The position numbers were made by a program, and so were the translations under genes. The notes under the pieces are model-generated. The model saw nothing but the letters and a program-made list of their open reading frames with translations, did not search any database and was not told the DNA's origin. From contig NZ_JDFF01000013.1 in the NCBI RefSeq assembly GCF_000565015.1, positions 1 to 64,000 of the forward strand: a stretch of DNA of 64,000 bases, read 5' to 3'. Below, one piece after another: positions 17,326 through 26,797 of the stretch; the first letter of the stretch is position 1, and every line of letters starts with the position of its first letter. This DNA comes from Porphyromonas catoniae ATCC 51270 (GTDB lineage: Bacteria; Bacteroidota; Bacteroidia; Bacteroidales; Porphyromonadaceae).

Positions 17326-17373
17326 AAGGAACAGCCCCCAATGGATTGTGCGATCCATTGGGGGCTGTTCCTT
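17326..17373 (+). terminator. Terminator of metK
   Basis: A 21-bp perfect stem with 6-nt loop tgtgcg, followed by T-rich sequence (tgttcctt). Confidence 0.9.
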
Positions 17374-17542
17374 TGTTCCTTCCCCTCCAACCGAAATACG
17401 GGGAAGAGGACTAAGGGGTAGATATGAATCAGAGGAGAGAAGAGTGTAGCTGAGGAATAGAGCAAGCTGTACAACAGTAGCGTAGAAAAATGGATGTAAG
17501 GAGGAGGGCTAGGTATAGGATAGGAAATGTACTAGGAGCAAA

Positions 17543-18673
17543 CTAGCTCAGGCGGTAGGCTCCCCCAGGTTGCGCTTGGATAAGCCCCTCCATCTCGAGC
17601 TCAAACAACTCGTCACTCATCGCGGCAATAGTACGACCCAGTAGCCGAGCCAACTCATCTAGCGTCAATGCCCCACCCTCATCAAGGGCTCGCAAGACTG
17701 GATGACTGTATGAGACCGCCTTGGGGGCTGAAGGAGCGACAAAGTTAGGTCGGGAGTTTGCTATCCGTTCTCCACCCCAACCCATCTCTGCGATTAACCC
17801 CTCAGCACTAGAGAGTAGGTGCGCCCGATCTCCCTCAATGAGCTGATGACAACCAACGCTCATCAAGTCATTAACCCTACCTGGCACAGCAAAAACCTCC
17901 CTATTATATTCTAAGGCGAGACGTGCCGTAGAGAGTGAACCGCTATGTTGCCCTGCCTCGACGACGAGTGTAGCCTCGGTAAGTCCAGCGATAATACGGT
18001 TACGAGCTAGGAAGTTTGATGGGCGAGCCCTCACACCAGGCGCATATTCACTCACCCAAGCCCCATGCTCCAGCATCGCAATAGCCTCCCTTCGGTGTAC
18101 GGCAGGGTAGATAGTATCTAACCCGTGTGCCAGTACCGCCACCGTTGGTAGTCCAAGCTCTAGAGCCGAGCGATGCGCTTGTATGTCGATCCCATAGGCA
18201 AGGCCACTCACAATGACCAATCCAGATACCTGCTCCGAAAGACTCCCGATAAGCGCGCTCGTGACCGACTTGCCGTAGCTTGTCGCCCCTCGTGTCCCCA
18301 CCACACTCAGCCCATGTCGCTCATCCCATGCTTCAAATGTCCCCTTGGAGTAGAGGATAATAGGTGCATCAGGACATTCACTCAGCCTACTTGGGTAGTG
18401 TTCTTCATCCAAAATGAAGTGAGGCGTTATCTCCTCGCTCTCACACAAGCAGAGGATACGATCTGCCTCACCCAGCACTGCTGTATCAAGGAACTGGTGA
18501 TAAATACGATTTGACAACTGAGGCAGGGCCGTACGGATACACTCAGGATGGGTAAAAGCCTCCTCCAGATTATGGATATGTTGCAGGAAGAGACGTGTAC
18601 CCTTAGTCCCCAACCCCTTGACCAAGGAGAGGGCAATCTGATACCGGAGCATAGTTTTATCTAGTGTAATCAT
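17543..18673 (-). CDS. dprA: DNA-processing protein DprA (376 aa)
   Basis: Binds incoming single-stranded DNA and loads RecA during natural transformation. An N-terminal SAM/HhH-like region (ALSLVKGLGTKGTRLF) is followed by the Rossmann DprA core: VVGTRGATSYGKSV, GLVIVSGLAYGIDIQAH, VLAHGLDTIYP, FLARNRIIAGL and GQHSGSLSTA. A C-terminal winged helix (DELARLLGRTIAAMSDELFELEMEGLI) completes it. The start at 18673 is chosen over longer frames reaching 18796, because a promoter element (18705-18712) and a repeat array (from 18770) occupy that stretch. It suggests the organism can take up DNA. Confidence 0.95.
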   Translation of the reverse strand: MITLDKTMLRYQIALSLVKGLGTKGTRLFLQHIHNLEEAFTHPECIRTALPQLSNRIYHQFLDTAVLGEADRILCLCESEEITPHFILDEEHYPSRLSECPDAPIILYSKGTFEAWDERHGLSVVGTRGATSYGKSVTSALIGSLSEQVSGLVIVSGLAYGIDIQAHRSALELGLPTVAVLAHGLDTIYPAVHRREAIAMLEHGAWVSEYAPGVRARPSNFLARNRIIAGLTEATLVVEAGQHSGSLSTARLALEYNREVFAVPGRVNDLMSVGCHQLIEGDRAHLLSSAEGLIAEMGWGGERIANSRPNFVAPSAPKAVSYSHPVLRALDEGGALTLDELARLLGRTIAAMSDELFELEMEGLIQAQPGGAYRLS

Positions 18674-18704
18674 CGGTGCATATCGGGGTGTTAGATACCA
18701 AGAG

Positions 18705-18712
18705 CAAAGATA
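18705..18712 (-). promoter_or_regulatory. -7 element of dprA
   Basis: Minus-strand TATCTTTG, 32 nt upstream of the chosen dprA start; it supports that start. Confidence 0.6.
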
Positions 18713-18769
18713 CAAAAGCCTTCTTTTCAGCCCCATAGAGGAAGCATCTTTCGCCCCCACCTCTAAGAG

Positions 18770-18870
18770 AAAAAGTACCCACTCGTGGGTATGCAAAGAA
18801 ACCCATGAGTGGGTGACAGAGACAACCTACCCGTGGGTAGCAAAGATAACCCACCCGTGGGTAGCTTTTT
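18770..18870. repeat. 24-bp array, ACCCACCCGTGGGT core (array 4)
   Basis: Four units with palindromic cores (accc-nn..-gggt) lie about 24 bp apart (from 18777, 18801, 18825, 18849), with spacers such as tatgcaaagaa. The edges AAAAAGTACCCAC and GTGGGTAGCTTTTT form an imperfect inverted repeat. It separates the divergent dprA and DUF4919-like genes. The rest of the gap (18871-18999) shows nothing. Confidence 0.8.
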
Positions 18871-18999
18871 GACCCAAAGATGGATATAAGGAGAGACCTT
18901 TCATCTCACGAGGAGAAAGATTATAGTCTGTCTTCCCTCCCCCCAACTTACCCCTACTCCCTTTCGCATCATTAGGCAAAGGGATTAGCTTCGTTTGTG

Positions 19000-19007
19000 T
19001 ATCTTTG
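19000..19007 (+). promoter_or_regulatory. -7 element upstream of the recJ unit
   Basis: TATCTTTG, about 190 nt before the DUF4919-like start. The long stretch after it (19008-19199) holds no clear structure. Confidence 0.4.
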
Positions 19008-19199
19008 TAGAGCTGGCTAGGCAAACTGCCCCCTAGTGGAGGTAGCGTAGTGCATACGATGAGGTCAGCAATATTCGTTTCACCGTAGGTGGTAGCTCCC
19101 CTTGGGGTACTTATATCCACATAGGGAAGCACTCCTCCTCGAGGCGCCTCTGGGTCACTCGGAATGGGTCGGGATCACCACACGAAGTAGATATAAAGA

Positions 19200-20081
19200 A
19201 TGAAGCCTATATGCTCAAAGCTCACCTTACTACTCCTTGCGCTGGGGGTAGGCCTTGTTGCTCCAGATAACCTCGGAGCAGCCTCTCCACGCAAGAAGCC
19301 CAAAACCACAAAGACCACAAAAAGTAAATCCTCCTCCTCAAAGAAGAAGACGAAGGCTAGCTCATCAAAGCGTACCTCACGCAACAGTCGCTCTCGTCAC
19401 CGCTCCCGTAGGGTATATGTCCCCACAGCAGAGCAGCTCGAGCAGATGCGACAGGATAGTATCCGTCTGCGCACAGGAGGGTCAGAGCCCATACAGAAGG
19501 TCAGCGATCCCACTGCACGACCTCTGGAGTTGCTGACGACACGCTTTCGCCGAGCCGATAGCACCCTGACTCGCTCCGAAGTACATGAGCTATACTTCGC
19601 CGTTGATGGGCGCCCTGATACAGCTCCCTTCCTCTCCAAAATCGAGGAGCAAGCAGATGCACTCATCAATGAACATAAGTTCGCAGATGCCCTGAAGGTC
19701 GTCCAACAGGGTCTCTGGCGTACCCCCACCCATATTGGACTTATCAAACGTGCCTGTGACCTCTCCCTTCATCTGAAGAGCAATCGTTTTGAGAGCTATA
19801 TGTACCAACTCGTTGAGCTCCTAAGCATGCTAGCCCATACGGGAGATGCTAGCTCCCGAGAGAAAGCTATAGAGGTACGCTCCACCTCTGATGCTCTACT
19901 CTTTGAAGTTCACTGGAATGAGACTGCACGCGAGGATATCACCTCCACACGAGAGGAGAGTACTAAAGGGAAGAACTACTTCATCGTCACCATCCGAGGT
20001 AAGGACAAGGGGAAGAGCGAGGATCACTACTACCTACTACGCTCCACCTTCACCACAGACCCCACCTCCAGCAAGAAGTAA
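19200..20081 (+). CDS. Exported DUF4919-like protein (293 aa)
   Basis: A Sec signal peptide (residues about 1-27, ending LGAAS) is followed by a very basic Ser/Lys/Arg-rich linker (about 28-75). The C-terminal 200 residues resemble the Bacteroidetes DUF4919 family: LLTTRFRRADSTLTRSEVHELYFAV near residue 102 and a final FIVTIRGKDKGKSEDHYYLLRS. No catalytic motif. The linker is low in complexity and could bind DNA or polyanions, but that is a guess. recJ starts 6 nt later. Confidence 0.65.
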   Translation: MKPICSKLTLLLLALGVGLVAPDNLGAASPRKKPKTTKTTKSKSSSSKKKTKASSSKRTSRNSRSRHRSRRVYVPTAEQLEQMRQDSIRLRTGGSEPIQKVSDPTARPLELLTTRFRRADSTLTRSEVHELYFAVDGRPDTAPFLSKIEEQADALINEHKFADALKVVQQGLWRTPTHIGLIKRACDLSLHLKSNRFESYMYQLVELLSMLAHTGDASSREKAIEVRSTSDALLFEVHWNETAREDITSTREESTKGKNYFIVTIRGKDKGKSEDHYYLLRSTFTTDPTSSKK

Positions 20082-20087
20082 CCCAAA

Positions 20088-21845
20088 ATGCCGAAGCAAT
20101 GGGAGCTACGCTCCTATACCGAAGAGGAGGAGCAAGTCGCTAGCACACTGGCCAAACAGCTAGGGCTGTACCCCGTGGTTGGGCGGTTACTTGTCGCTCG
20201 AGGTATTCGCACCATGGCAGACGCAGAGGCTTTCCTCTCACCCTCACTCGATGCATTACATGATCCCCTTCTGATGCAGGACATGCCCCTGGCTCTGGAG
20301 CGTGTGGAGTTAGCCCTCAACAGAAAGGAGAAGATCCTCATCTATGGGGACTATGATGTAGATGGGACAACAGCTGTAGCACTACTCTACCGCTACCTAA
20401 GGGATCACTTTGTCCCCAAAGAGCAACTAGCCTACTACATCCCAGACCGCTACGACGAGGGCTACGGCATCACCCAACAGGGCATTGACCAAGCACACCA
20501 CATGGGTGCTGGACTCATCATTGCTGTTGACACAGGTATCAAGGCCATTGAGGAAATCGACTATGCCCAGTCCCTAGGGATAGATGTCATCATCTGTGAT
20601 CACCATACCCCAGCCGAAACACTCCCTCATGCTGTAGCTATCCTCAACCCCAAGCGGGTAGACAATAGCTATCCATTTACAGATCTTTCGGGTTGTGGTG
20701 TTGCTTTCAAGCTCCTTCAGGCTCTCGCCTCACGACGCGGACTTGCCTTCGATACACTCCTCCCCCTACTAGAGCTTCTGGTACTAAGCATAGCACAGGA
20801 TCGTGTCCCTATCCTAGGAGAGAACCGAATCCTAGCCTATCATGGACTCCAAGTGATGAATACTACCCCCTCCCTTGGCATCGCACAGCTTATGCGAGAG
20901 GGGAAGATACGCCCTGGACACGTGGACATGGCTAGTATCTACTATGAACTAGGGCCAAGAATCAACGCAGCTGGTCGTATGGCTCATGGAGCAGAATCAG
21001 TCAAGCTACTCATCGCAGACTCACTCCACATCGCTGAGGAGCAGAGTGCTATCCTCGATGCCTACAACCGCAAGCGTCAAGACCTCGACCAAGAGGTCAC
21101 ACAGCAGGCCCTAGCACACATTGAGGCAGATCCAACGCTACTAGATCGTAAAGTCCTCGTACTCTATGACCCAAGCTGGAATAAGGGTGTAATGGGCATC
21201 GTCGCAGCACGTCTAGCAGATCGGCTACACCGTCCCGTGGTAATATTCTCACGTAGCGGTGACTACCTATCGGGCTCAGGTCGCTCGTACGGAGGCTATG
21301 ATCTGTATCAAGCTGTACAAGCCTGTAGCGACTGTCTGCTGAACTTCGGGGGACACATGTTCGCAACAGGTATGTCGGTTGCACCCGACCGCTTGGCAGA
21401 GTTCCGCAGACGACTAGAGCAGTACACCGAGGAGCACCAAGACACCAACCATCCATTCCTTCCCAAGTTACATATTGACACCCGACTGGATGCGCAGGAG
21501 ATTTCCCGTAATCTTCTTCGGCAAATCGACCTCTTCTACCCCTTCGGTATGGGTAATGAGCGTCCTGTCTTCCTCACCGCACAACTCAGGGATGCAGGTG
21601 GTACAAGAGCTGTAGGGAAGAATGGTCAGCACCTAAGCCTCCGCATCACCGACTACTACCAACGCATACGTCCTCTCCACGGCTTTGCCCTTGCTCAGGC
21701 ACACTATCTCCCAGCCTTAGCTCGCCATGCTCCCTTCGCATTGTGCTACGAGCTAGAGGAAAACAATTTCTATACGCAGGCCTCTCTACAGCTCCGAGTA
21801 AAGGATATATGCCTTGAGACGGAGCTAGATGACCGGCTCCACTAG
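20088..21845 (+). CDS. recJ: Single-stranded-DNA-specific exonuclease RecJ (585 aa)
   Basis: 5'-3' ssDNA exonuclease of recombination and repair. DHH phosphoesterase motifs: LIYGDYDVDGTTA (about residue 86), VDTGIKA, VIICDHHTPAE (the DHH motif, about 168) and GCGVAFKLLQA. The DHHA1 domain shows NKGVMGIVAARL and SGSGRSYGGYD...GGHMFATGMS; a C-terminal OB fold follows. Length is normal. recQ begins 12 nt after the stop; RecJ and RecQ act together at gapped or stalled DNA, and the gene pairing fits. Confidence 0.96.
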   Translation: MPKQWELRSYTEEEEQVASTLAKQLGLYPVVGRLLVARGIRTMADAEAFLSPSLDALHDPLLMQDMPLALERVELALNRKEKILIYGDYDVDGTTAVALLYRYLRDHFVPKEQLAYYIPDRYDEGYGITQQGIDQAHHMGAGLIIAVDTGIKAIEEIDYAQSLGIDVIICDHHTPAETLPHAVAILNPKRVDNSYPFTDLSGCGVAFKLLQALASRRGLAFDTLLPLLELLVLSIAQDRVPILGENRILAYHGLQVMNTTPSLGIAQLMREGKIRPGHVDMASIYYELGPRINAAGRMAHGAESVKLLIADSLHIAEEQSAILDAYNRKRQDLDQEVTQQALAHIEADPTLLDRKVLVLYDPSWNKGVMGIVAARLADRLHRPVVIFSRSGDYLSGSGRSYGGYDLYQAVQACSDCLLNFGGHMFATGMSVAPDRLAEFRRRLEQYTEEHQDTNHPFLPKLHIDTRLDAQEISRNLLRQIDLFYPFGMGNERPVFLTAQLRDAGGTRAVGKNGQHLSLRITDYYQRIRPLHGFALAQAHYLPALARHAPFALCYELEENNFYTQASLQLRVKDICLETELDDRLH

Positions 21846-21857
21846 AGCTCTACGACC

Positions 21858-23975
21858 ATGGGAAAGCTACCTCCACAGAGCCAAGAGGAAGCACTTGACG
21901 AAGAGGATGCCCTGCTCTACGCAGAGTCCACCCTACACGAAGAGCAGTCCGAGCAAATGCTTTGGCCTGAGGATCTCTTCGACCTCATCACCACACCATC
22001 CTCCGTCATCAGCCTAGGGCATGATCCTTGCCCAGGGGTAGCAGATGATGCTCTTCTCCCCGAGCAGGTGCTAGAGCGTTACTGGGGTTACACATCTTTC
22101 CGCCCGTTACAGCGCGAACTAATCACATCAATCCTTGACGGGAAAGATACCCTTGGGCTACTCCCCACGGGTGGAGGGAAAAGCATCATCTTCCAGGTAC
22201 CAGGTTTGATGCTCCCAGGCCTCACCTTAGTCATCACCCCTCTCATATCACTGATGAAGGATCAAGTAGACCGTCTGCACACACAGGGCATACGAGCTAC
22301 AGCCATTCACTCGGGTATGTCTCAGGAGAAGATACAAGTTGCTCTGGACAATTGCCTCTATGGTCGGTATAAGTTCCTCTACATCTCCCCCGAGCGATTG
22401 GGTTCACCCCTTTTTCGCTCTTGGCTATCTGAGCTAGCGATCTCACTCATCGTGGTGGATGAATGTCACTGTATGTGCCAGTGGGGCTACGACTTCCGTC
22501 CATCATATCTAGAGATTTTATCTGTACGCCACGAGCTGGAGGAGGTACCTATCCTTGCTCTCACAGCTACTGCGACAGAGGAAGTCGTAGAGGATATCAT
22601 TCGGGTCTTAGAGTTCCGGCCAGGCTATACATACCTGAGGAAGAGCTTTCATCGCCCCAACCTATCCTACTCCATCCGTCGTAGTGAAGATAAGACCGCT
22701 ATGATGTTACACATCCTCTCCCGTGTCTCAGGATCAGCGATTGTTTACTGCCGAGACCGAGAGCTGACACGCAAGGTCACTGACGAACTCCTCTCCTACG
22801 GCATAAGTGCTACCTACTATCATGCAGGGCTGACCTATAAGGAGCGAGAGCTTCGGCAGGCACGGTGGATGCGGGATGAGGTGCGTGTCATGGTCGCCAC
22901 AAATGCCTTCGGCATGGGCATCGACAAGCCCAATGTACGTCTGGTTATTCACCTGACAGTTCCTTCGTCTCTTGAGGAATACTTCCAGGAAGCAGGTCGT
23001 GCAGGTCGTGACGGAGAGAAGTCCTATGCTGTGATGATCACGAGTGGCATAGACTCCCAACTGCTGACCAAGAGGCTGAGGGATACCTTCCCTGATAAGG
23101 ACTATATACGCCATGTCTATGACCAAATGTGCAACTTCCTCTCCATTGGCGAAGGTGAGGGACTGGGGCGAACGTATGATTTCGACATTGATCTCTTCAT
23201 ACGACGCTTCAGGATGCGCCCTGTGCAGACACGATATGCCATAGAGATCATGCAGCTGTCTGGTTGGCTGGAGTACAACGATGACGATAGCCACTCTCGC
23301 CTGATGTTCCTCGTACCAAGCTCACGCCTCTACGAGAAGAGTGTCCGCCCCGACAGTCTCATTCGTGCTCTATTACGCTCCTATACAGGACTCTTCTCGG
23401 GCTACGTCACCATCAACGAGGGTGACCTAGCCGAGCTCACAGGCTACACGAGCGAAGAGGTGTATCTCTTCCTCGTCGATCTAACTGTGAAGGGCATCTT
23501 GCACTATATACCCCAGAAGCATGTCCCCCGTGTATCCTTCCGCATCCGTCGTGAGGATAGCCGACTGCTGACTATTCCCTATGCTGCCTACACTCAACGG
23601 CAAGAGCGTATGAGTGACCGCATAGGTGCTGTACGTACCTATATAGAGGAAGAGAATACCTGTCGCTCACGTATGCTACTGGCTTATTTTGGAGAGCAGG
23701 ATAGTGCTCCATGTGGTGCTTGTGATGTATGTCTCAGGAAACACCCAACGGGACTAACCCAACACATCATTGACGAAGTGAAGGAAGAGCTAGACAAGCA
23801 TCTTCTCAGTGCAGAGGCAGACAGCTATCCAATTGAGACATTTGTCTCCTCGCTCCCCTTTCATCCGCTGGACACAGTCAAAGCAATCCGCTTCTGGGCA
23901 GGTGAGCTTGGTGAGGCATTCCATATCAGGGGTGACCAGCTCTGCAAAATAAAGGTCGGAGACCCCGTGAAGTAA
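21858..23975 (+). CDS. recQ: RecQ-family ATP-dependent DNA helicase (705 aa)
   Basis: 3'-5' DNA helicase. After an acidic N-terminal extension of about 60 residues come Walker A LLPTGGGKSIIFQVP (about 98), motif II DECHCMCQWGYDFRPSY, motif III ALTATA, and motif VI QEAGRAGRDG. The zinc-binding part (CRSRMLLAYFGEQ..PCGACDVC, about 595-627) is present; no clear HRDC domain follows, only a short helical tail. The acidic head is unusual for RecQ and may be an interaction segment. Confidence 0.93.
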   Translation: MGKLPPQSQEEALDEEDALLYAESTLHEEQSEQMLWPEDLFDLITTPSSVISLGHDPCPGVADDALLPEQVLERYWGYTSFRPLQRELITSILDGKDTLGLLPTGGGKSIIFQVPGLMLPGLTLVITPLISLMKDQVDRLHTQGIRATAIHSGMSQEKIQVALDNCLYGRYKFLYISPERLGSPLFRSWLSELAISLIVVDECHCMCQWGYDFRPSYLEILSVRHELEEVPILALTATATEEVVEDIIRVLEFRPGYTYLRKSFHRPNLSYSIRRSEDKTAMMLHILSRVSGSAIVYCRDRELTRKVTDELLSYGISATYYHAGLTYKERELRQARWMRDEVRVMVATNAFGMGIDKPNVRLVIHLTVPSSLEEYFQEAGRAGRDGEKSYAVMITSGIDSQLLTKRLRDTFPDKDYIRHVYDQMCNFLSIGEGEGLGRTYDFDIDLFIRRFRMRPVQTRYAIEIMQLSGWLEYNDDDSHSRLMFLVPSSRLYEKSVRPDSLIRALLRSYTGLFSGYVTINEGDLAELTGYTSEEVYLFLVDLTVKGILHYIPQKHVPRVSFRIRREDSRLLTIPYAAYTQRQERMSDRIGAVRTYIEEENTCRSRMLLAYFGEQDSAPCGACDVCLRKHPTGLTQHIIDEVKEELDKHLLSAEADSYPIETFVSSLPFHPLDTVKAIRFWAGELGEAFHIRGDQLCKIKVGDPVK

Positions 23976-23998
23976 GGAGACTAATCCCCGAAAATAGA

Positions 23999-24038
23999 CA
24001 AGGGAGGTAGATAGGTGTACGCCTATCTACCTCCCTTG
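23999..24038. terminator. Bidirectional terminator between recQ and the ABC pair
   Basis: A perfect 17-bp stem (23999-24015 with 24022-24038), loop tgtacg, between convergent genes. Confidence 0.88.
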
Positions 24039-24062
24039 CTTGCTTCTTTAGTTTCCTATATG

Positions 24063-25346
24063 CTACTTATACTTTGCCCAGCGCCATAGCTCCTTGAGCG
24101 ACGGCTTCTTACCGTACATCAGTATTCCTATACGGTAGATCTTCCCACCAAAGTAGCTCGTCCCAAGAAATGAAAGGAAGAGTAGCACTAAGCTTAATAC
24201 GACTTGCCAGAGTGGTACCTCAAACGGAAGGCGAACCATTATAACGACAGGCGAGGTGATTGGAATCATAGAGCACCAGAATGCTAAAGCTCCATCAGGG
24301 TTATCTGCACTGGCCATCCCAACGTAGATAGAGAAGACCATGATCAGCAGGACGGGTATCATGAGCTGCGAGCTATCCTCATCGGAGGAGACCGTTGCAC
24401 TCAGAGCTGCTAGGATAGATGCGTAGAAAAGATACCCACCGACAAAGAACAAGACAAAGCAGAGAATTATCTCTACGAAGTTCACACCTCTGAGAGCCTG
24501 CAAGGCTTGGATCATCTCACTTGTCGATGCGGGGTTCATAGCTCCAGTAGACTCCGCTGTGCTCATGCCCAGCACAGACTGTAAAGCTATCCCCCCAGCC
24601 GTAAGCAGTACGATCCAAACGAAGATCTGCACAATCCCTGCAAGGCCTATACCAATGATCTTACCCATCATGAGGTCTTTGGGCTTTACGGAGGATACCA
24701 TGATCTCTAGGATACGACTTTTCTTTTCCTCCTGCACGCCCTGTAGCACCATTCCCCCATAGGTCATGATGAACATGTAGCTGAGCAGTGTGAGTCCCAT
24801 CCCAATGATTGATGCCATAGCACTGGACGAAGTCGTAGCGTCGCCCTCTTCGTTCCATTTATATGTCGTGACGGAGATATTCACCTTACTCTCTGCGATT
24901 GCTTCTTTGAGACCTGGGATTTGATAGGACGAGATCTTTTGGTCGGTTAGATAGCCAGAGAGTGTGGTGTTGATGTAGTCCTCCAGCCCTCGAGGAAGCT
25001 GTTTGAAGGAGAAGAGACTAATTGCACTAGGCTCCTCCAATAGATCCTGACGTATCTCAAGGATTGCTGTGATGTCCTCTGGGCGATCTGCAGCCTTATA
25101 GCCCTCGATACTGCGGTCAGCCGTGACGAACGTATAGGCATCACGATCCTTAAAGAGCGATAGATACTTCCCCGTATGGTCTATGATAGCTACTCGCTGG
25201 CTATCCGTACCACTCTGCGCGAGGAGTATAGGCACGATGGACACCCCCAGCATGATGATCGGGAGGAGGAGGGTCATAACCCAGAAGGAACGCTTACGTA
25301 CACGAGATAGGAACTCTCGTGCAATAACAAGTTTCAGCTTATTCAT
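24063..25346 (-). CDS. ABC-2 type transporter permease (427 aa)
   Basis: NatB/YhaP-like membrane subunit of an ABC exporter. One N-terminal helix (about residues 20-42) is followed by an extracytoplasmic domain of about 140 residues, then five or six C-terminal helices (from about 175). KSRILEIMVSSVKPKDLMMGKIIGIG is the typical cytoplasmic loop of the family. It overlaps the upstream ATPase gene by 8 nt, so the two form one transporter. Substrate unknown; relatives export sodium or small toxic compounds. Confidence 0.9.
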   Translation of the reverse strand: MNKLKLVIAREFLSRVRKRSFWVMTLLLPIIMLGVSIVPILLAQSGTDSQRVAIIDHTGKYLSLFKDRDAYTFVTADRSIEGYKAADRPEDITAILEIRQDLLEEPSAISLFSFKQLPRGLEDYINTTLSGYLTDQKISSYQIPGLKEAIAESKVNISVTTYKWNEEGDATTSSSAMASIIGMGLTLLSYMFIMTYGGMVLQGVQEEKKSRILEIMVSSVKPKDLMMGKIIGIGLAGIVQIFVWIVLLTAGGIALQSVLGMSTAESTGAMNPASTSEMIQALQALRGVNFVEIILCFVLFFVGGYLFYASILAALSATVSSDEDSSQLMIPVLLIMVFSIYVGMASADNPDGALAFWCSMIPITSPVVIMVRLPFEVPLWQVVLSLVLLFLSFLGTSYFGGKIYRIGILMYGKKPSLKELWRWAKYK

Positions 25347-26259
25347 GGCGGTCTGATCTTGCTTGTACTGTCTCTAGAAAAATCTCGTGCATAGAGGGGA
25401 ACTCTCGTTCAGCACGAAGGATATTTATATGTGAAGGAAGGTGTGCAAGGAGCTGGCGGAGATCTTCGTTTGCCCCAAGCGATAGACGAAGCATGCCACC
25501 TCGGGCATTGGGCTCATATTCAATTGGGCTAAGCTGCTCCACAAACTCTGCAGGTAGCATACCATCGTAGCTAATAAGAGCCGTCCCCTTGCTGTGGGAG
25601 CGACGAACCTCCTCTGTGTCACCTGAGAGGACGACATGTGCCCGATCTATGAGAGCAATGCTATCACATAGCTCCTCGACGCTCTGCATGTTGTGCGTGG
25701 AGAGGATAAGTGTTGTCCCCCGAGCCTTCAGTGCTAGGATTTCTTGTTTCAAAATCTCAGCATTCACGGGATCAAAGCCACTGAATGGTTCGTCAAAAAT
25801 CAAGAGCTTCGGTTCGTGGATGACCGTACAGATGAATTGCACCTTCTGCTGCATCCCCTTGGATAGCTCCTCCACTTTCTTTTCCCACCAAGGCTCGATA
25901 TCTAGTCGCTGAAACCAGTGGCGTATCCGCTCCTCCGCATCGTGCTTGGCGAGACCCTTGAGGCGAGCAAGATAAACGGCATGCTCTCCAACCTTCATCT
26001 TAGGGTATAGCCCACGCTCCTCTGGGAGGTAGCCTATATTACGTAGATCCTCCTCACGGATAGGTTTCCCAGCGAGGAGCACCTCTCCACTGTCGGGAGC
26101 CGTGATACGGTTAATAATACGAATGAGGGAACTCTTACCTGCCCCATTGGGTCCAAGCAGGGCAAAGATCTCACCCTCCCTAACGCTCAGTGAGACAGCA
26201 TCCAAAGCGGTGTGTGCTGCATAGCGTTTGCTCACCTGCTTTACTTCTAAGTAAGGCAT
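25339..26259 (-). CDS. ABC transporter ATP-binding protein (306 aa)
   Basis: ATPase of the exporter. Walker A LLGPNGAGKSSLIR (about residue 34), Q-loop region YLPEERGLYPKMKV, signature ELSKGMQQKV and Walker B LLIFDEPFSGFDPVN. A C-terminal NatA-type extension of about 85 residues follows. The start MPYLEVKQVSKRY at 26259 is preferred over the longer frame reaching 26418, because the latter adds a stretch unlike the family and would cross the promoter element at 26291-26298. Confidence 0.93.
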   Translation of the reverse strand: MPYLEVKQVSKRYAAHTALDAVSLSVREGEIFALLGPNGAGKSSLIRIINRITAPDSGEVLLAGKPIREEDLRNIGYLPEERGLYPKMKVGEHAVYLARLKGLAKHDAEERIRHWFQRLDIEPWWEKKVEELSKGMQQKVQFICTVIHEPKLLIFDEPFSGFDPVNAEILKQEILALKARGTTLILSTHNMQSVEELCDSIALIDRAHVVLSGDTEEVRRSHSKGTALISYDGMLPAEFVEQLSPIEYEPNARGGMLRLSLGANEDLRQLLAHLPSHINILRAEREFPSMHEIFLETVQARSDRHE

Positions 26260-26290
26260 ATTCACTTGTATTAAGTACAAAAACCTAACA

Positions 26291-26298
26291 CAAATATA
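26291..26298 (-). promoter_or_regulatory. -7 element of the ABC exporter operon
   Basis: Minus-strand TATATTTG, 32 nt upstream of the ATPase start. Confidence 0.6.
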
Positions 26299-26437
26299 GG
26301 TAAAAACAGATGGCATCTTCTCTGGGAATTGGGGAGGCTTCCCTTCCAACCTTTCATAGCGTAATAACCCACTATAAAACAGCGAATTGACACAAAATAA
26401 AAGAAGTTTATCCAGCACCTCTCCAACTCCCCCTGAA

Positions 26438-26550
26438 ACGAGTTACCATAAGTCGCTTCATCGAGTTACCATAACTCGTTTTAGAGACTTACCATAACTC
26501 TCCAGAACGACTTATGGTAACTCGATGAAGCGACTTATGGTAACTCGTTA
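26438..26550. repeat. 23-bp array forming a near-perfect palindrome (array 5)
   Basis: Five units start at 26440, 26463, 26486, 26509 and 26532 with the GAGTTA(CCA/TGG)TAACTC core. Units 1-2 read in one sense and 4-5 in the other, so about 42 bp at each end are inverted copies with a single mismatch, pivoting on unit 3. It lies between the divergent ABC exporter and acetyltransferase-like genes. The flanks (26299-26437, 26551-26740) show nothing else. Confidence 0.92.
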
Positions 26551-26740
26551 GCACCCTCTACAACAGACTATAAACCAACCATATACAAATACAAATTCCT
26601 ACCCTATCGGCACTGCGTTTTCACCCTCTCTGCATTCGTCCCTTTCTCTTCCCGTGGAACCAATGCGATAGGATCAGAGACCTTATCTCAACCGGCCCAT
26701 AGAGATCGGGGGTACAATAAGGCATATAGACTTTTTGGCG

Positions 26741-26748
26741 TATCTTTG
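26741..26748 (+). promoter_or_regulatory. -7 element of the GNAT-panD-ffh unit
   Basis: TATCTTTG. A 6-bp hairpin (gcaccc 26764-26769 with gggtgc 26776-26781) lies between it and the start codon. Confidence 0.55.
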
Positions 26749-26797
26749 TGGGTCAATTAATTAGCACCCGTGACGGGGTGCAATGAGACATAGACAT

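Noticed and set aside
18827-19132. 101-codon minus-strand frame between dprA and the DUF4919-like gene
   Set aside because: It covers part of array 4 and the opposite-strand promoter, with no family match.
22734-23294. 186-codon minus-strand frame opposite recQ
   Set aside because: Antisense to conserved helicase motifs; no start signal.
26783-26797. Upstream ATG as start of the GNAT-like gene
   Set aside because: It lies directly after a 6-bp hairpin that would cover the ribosome-binding site, and the five extra residues are not part of the fold.
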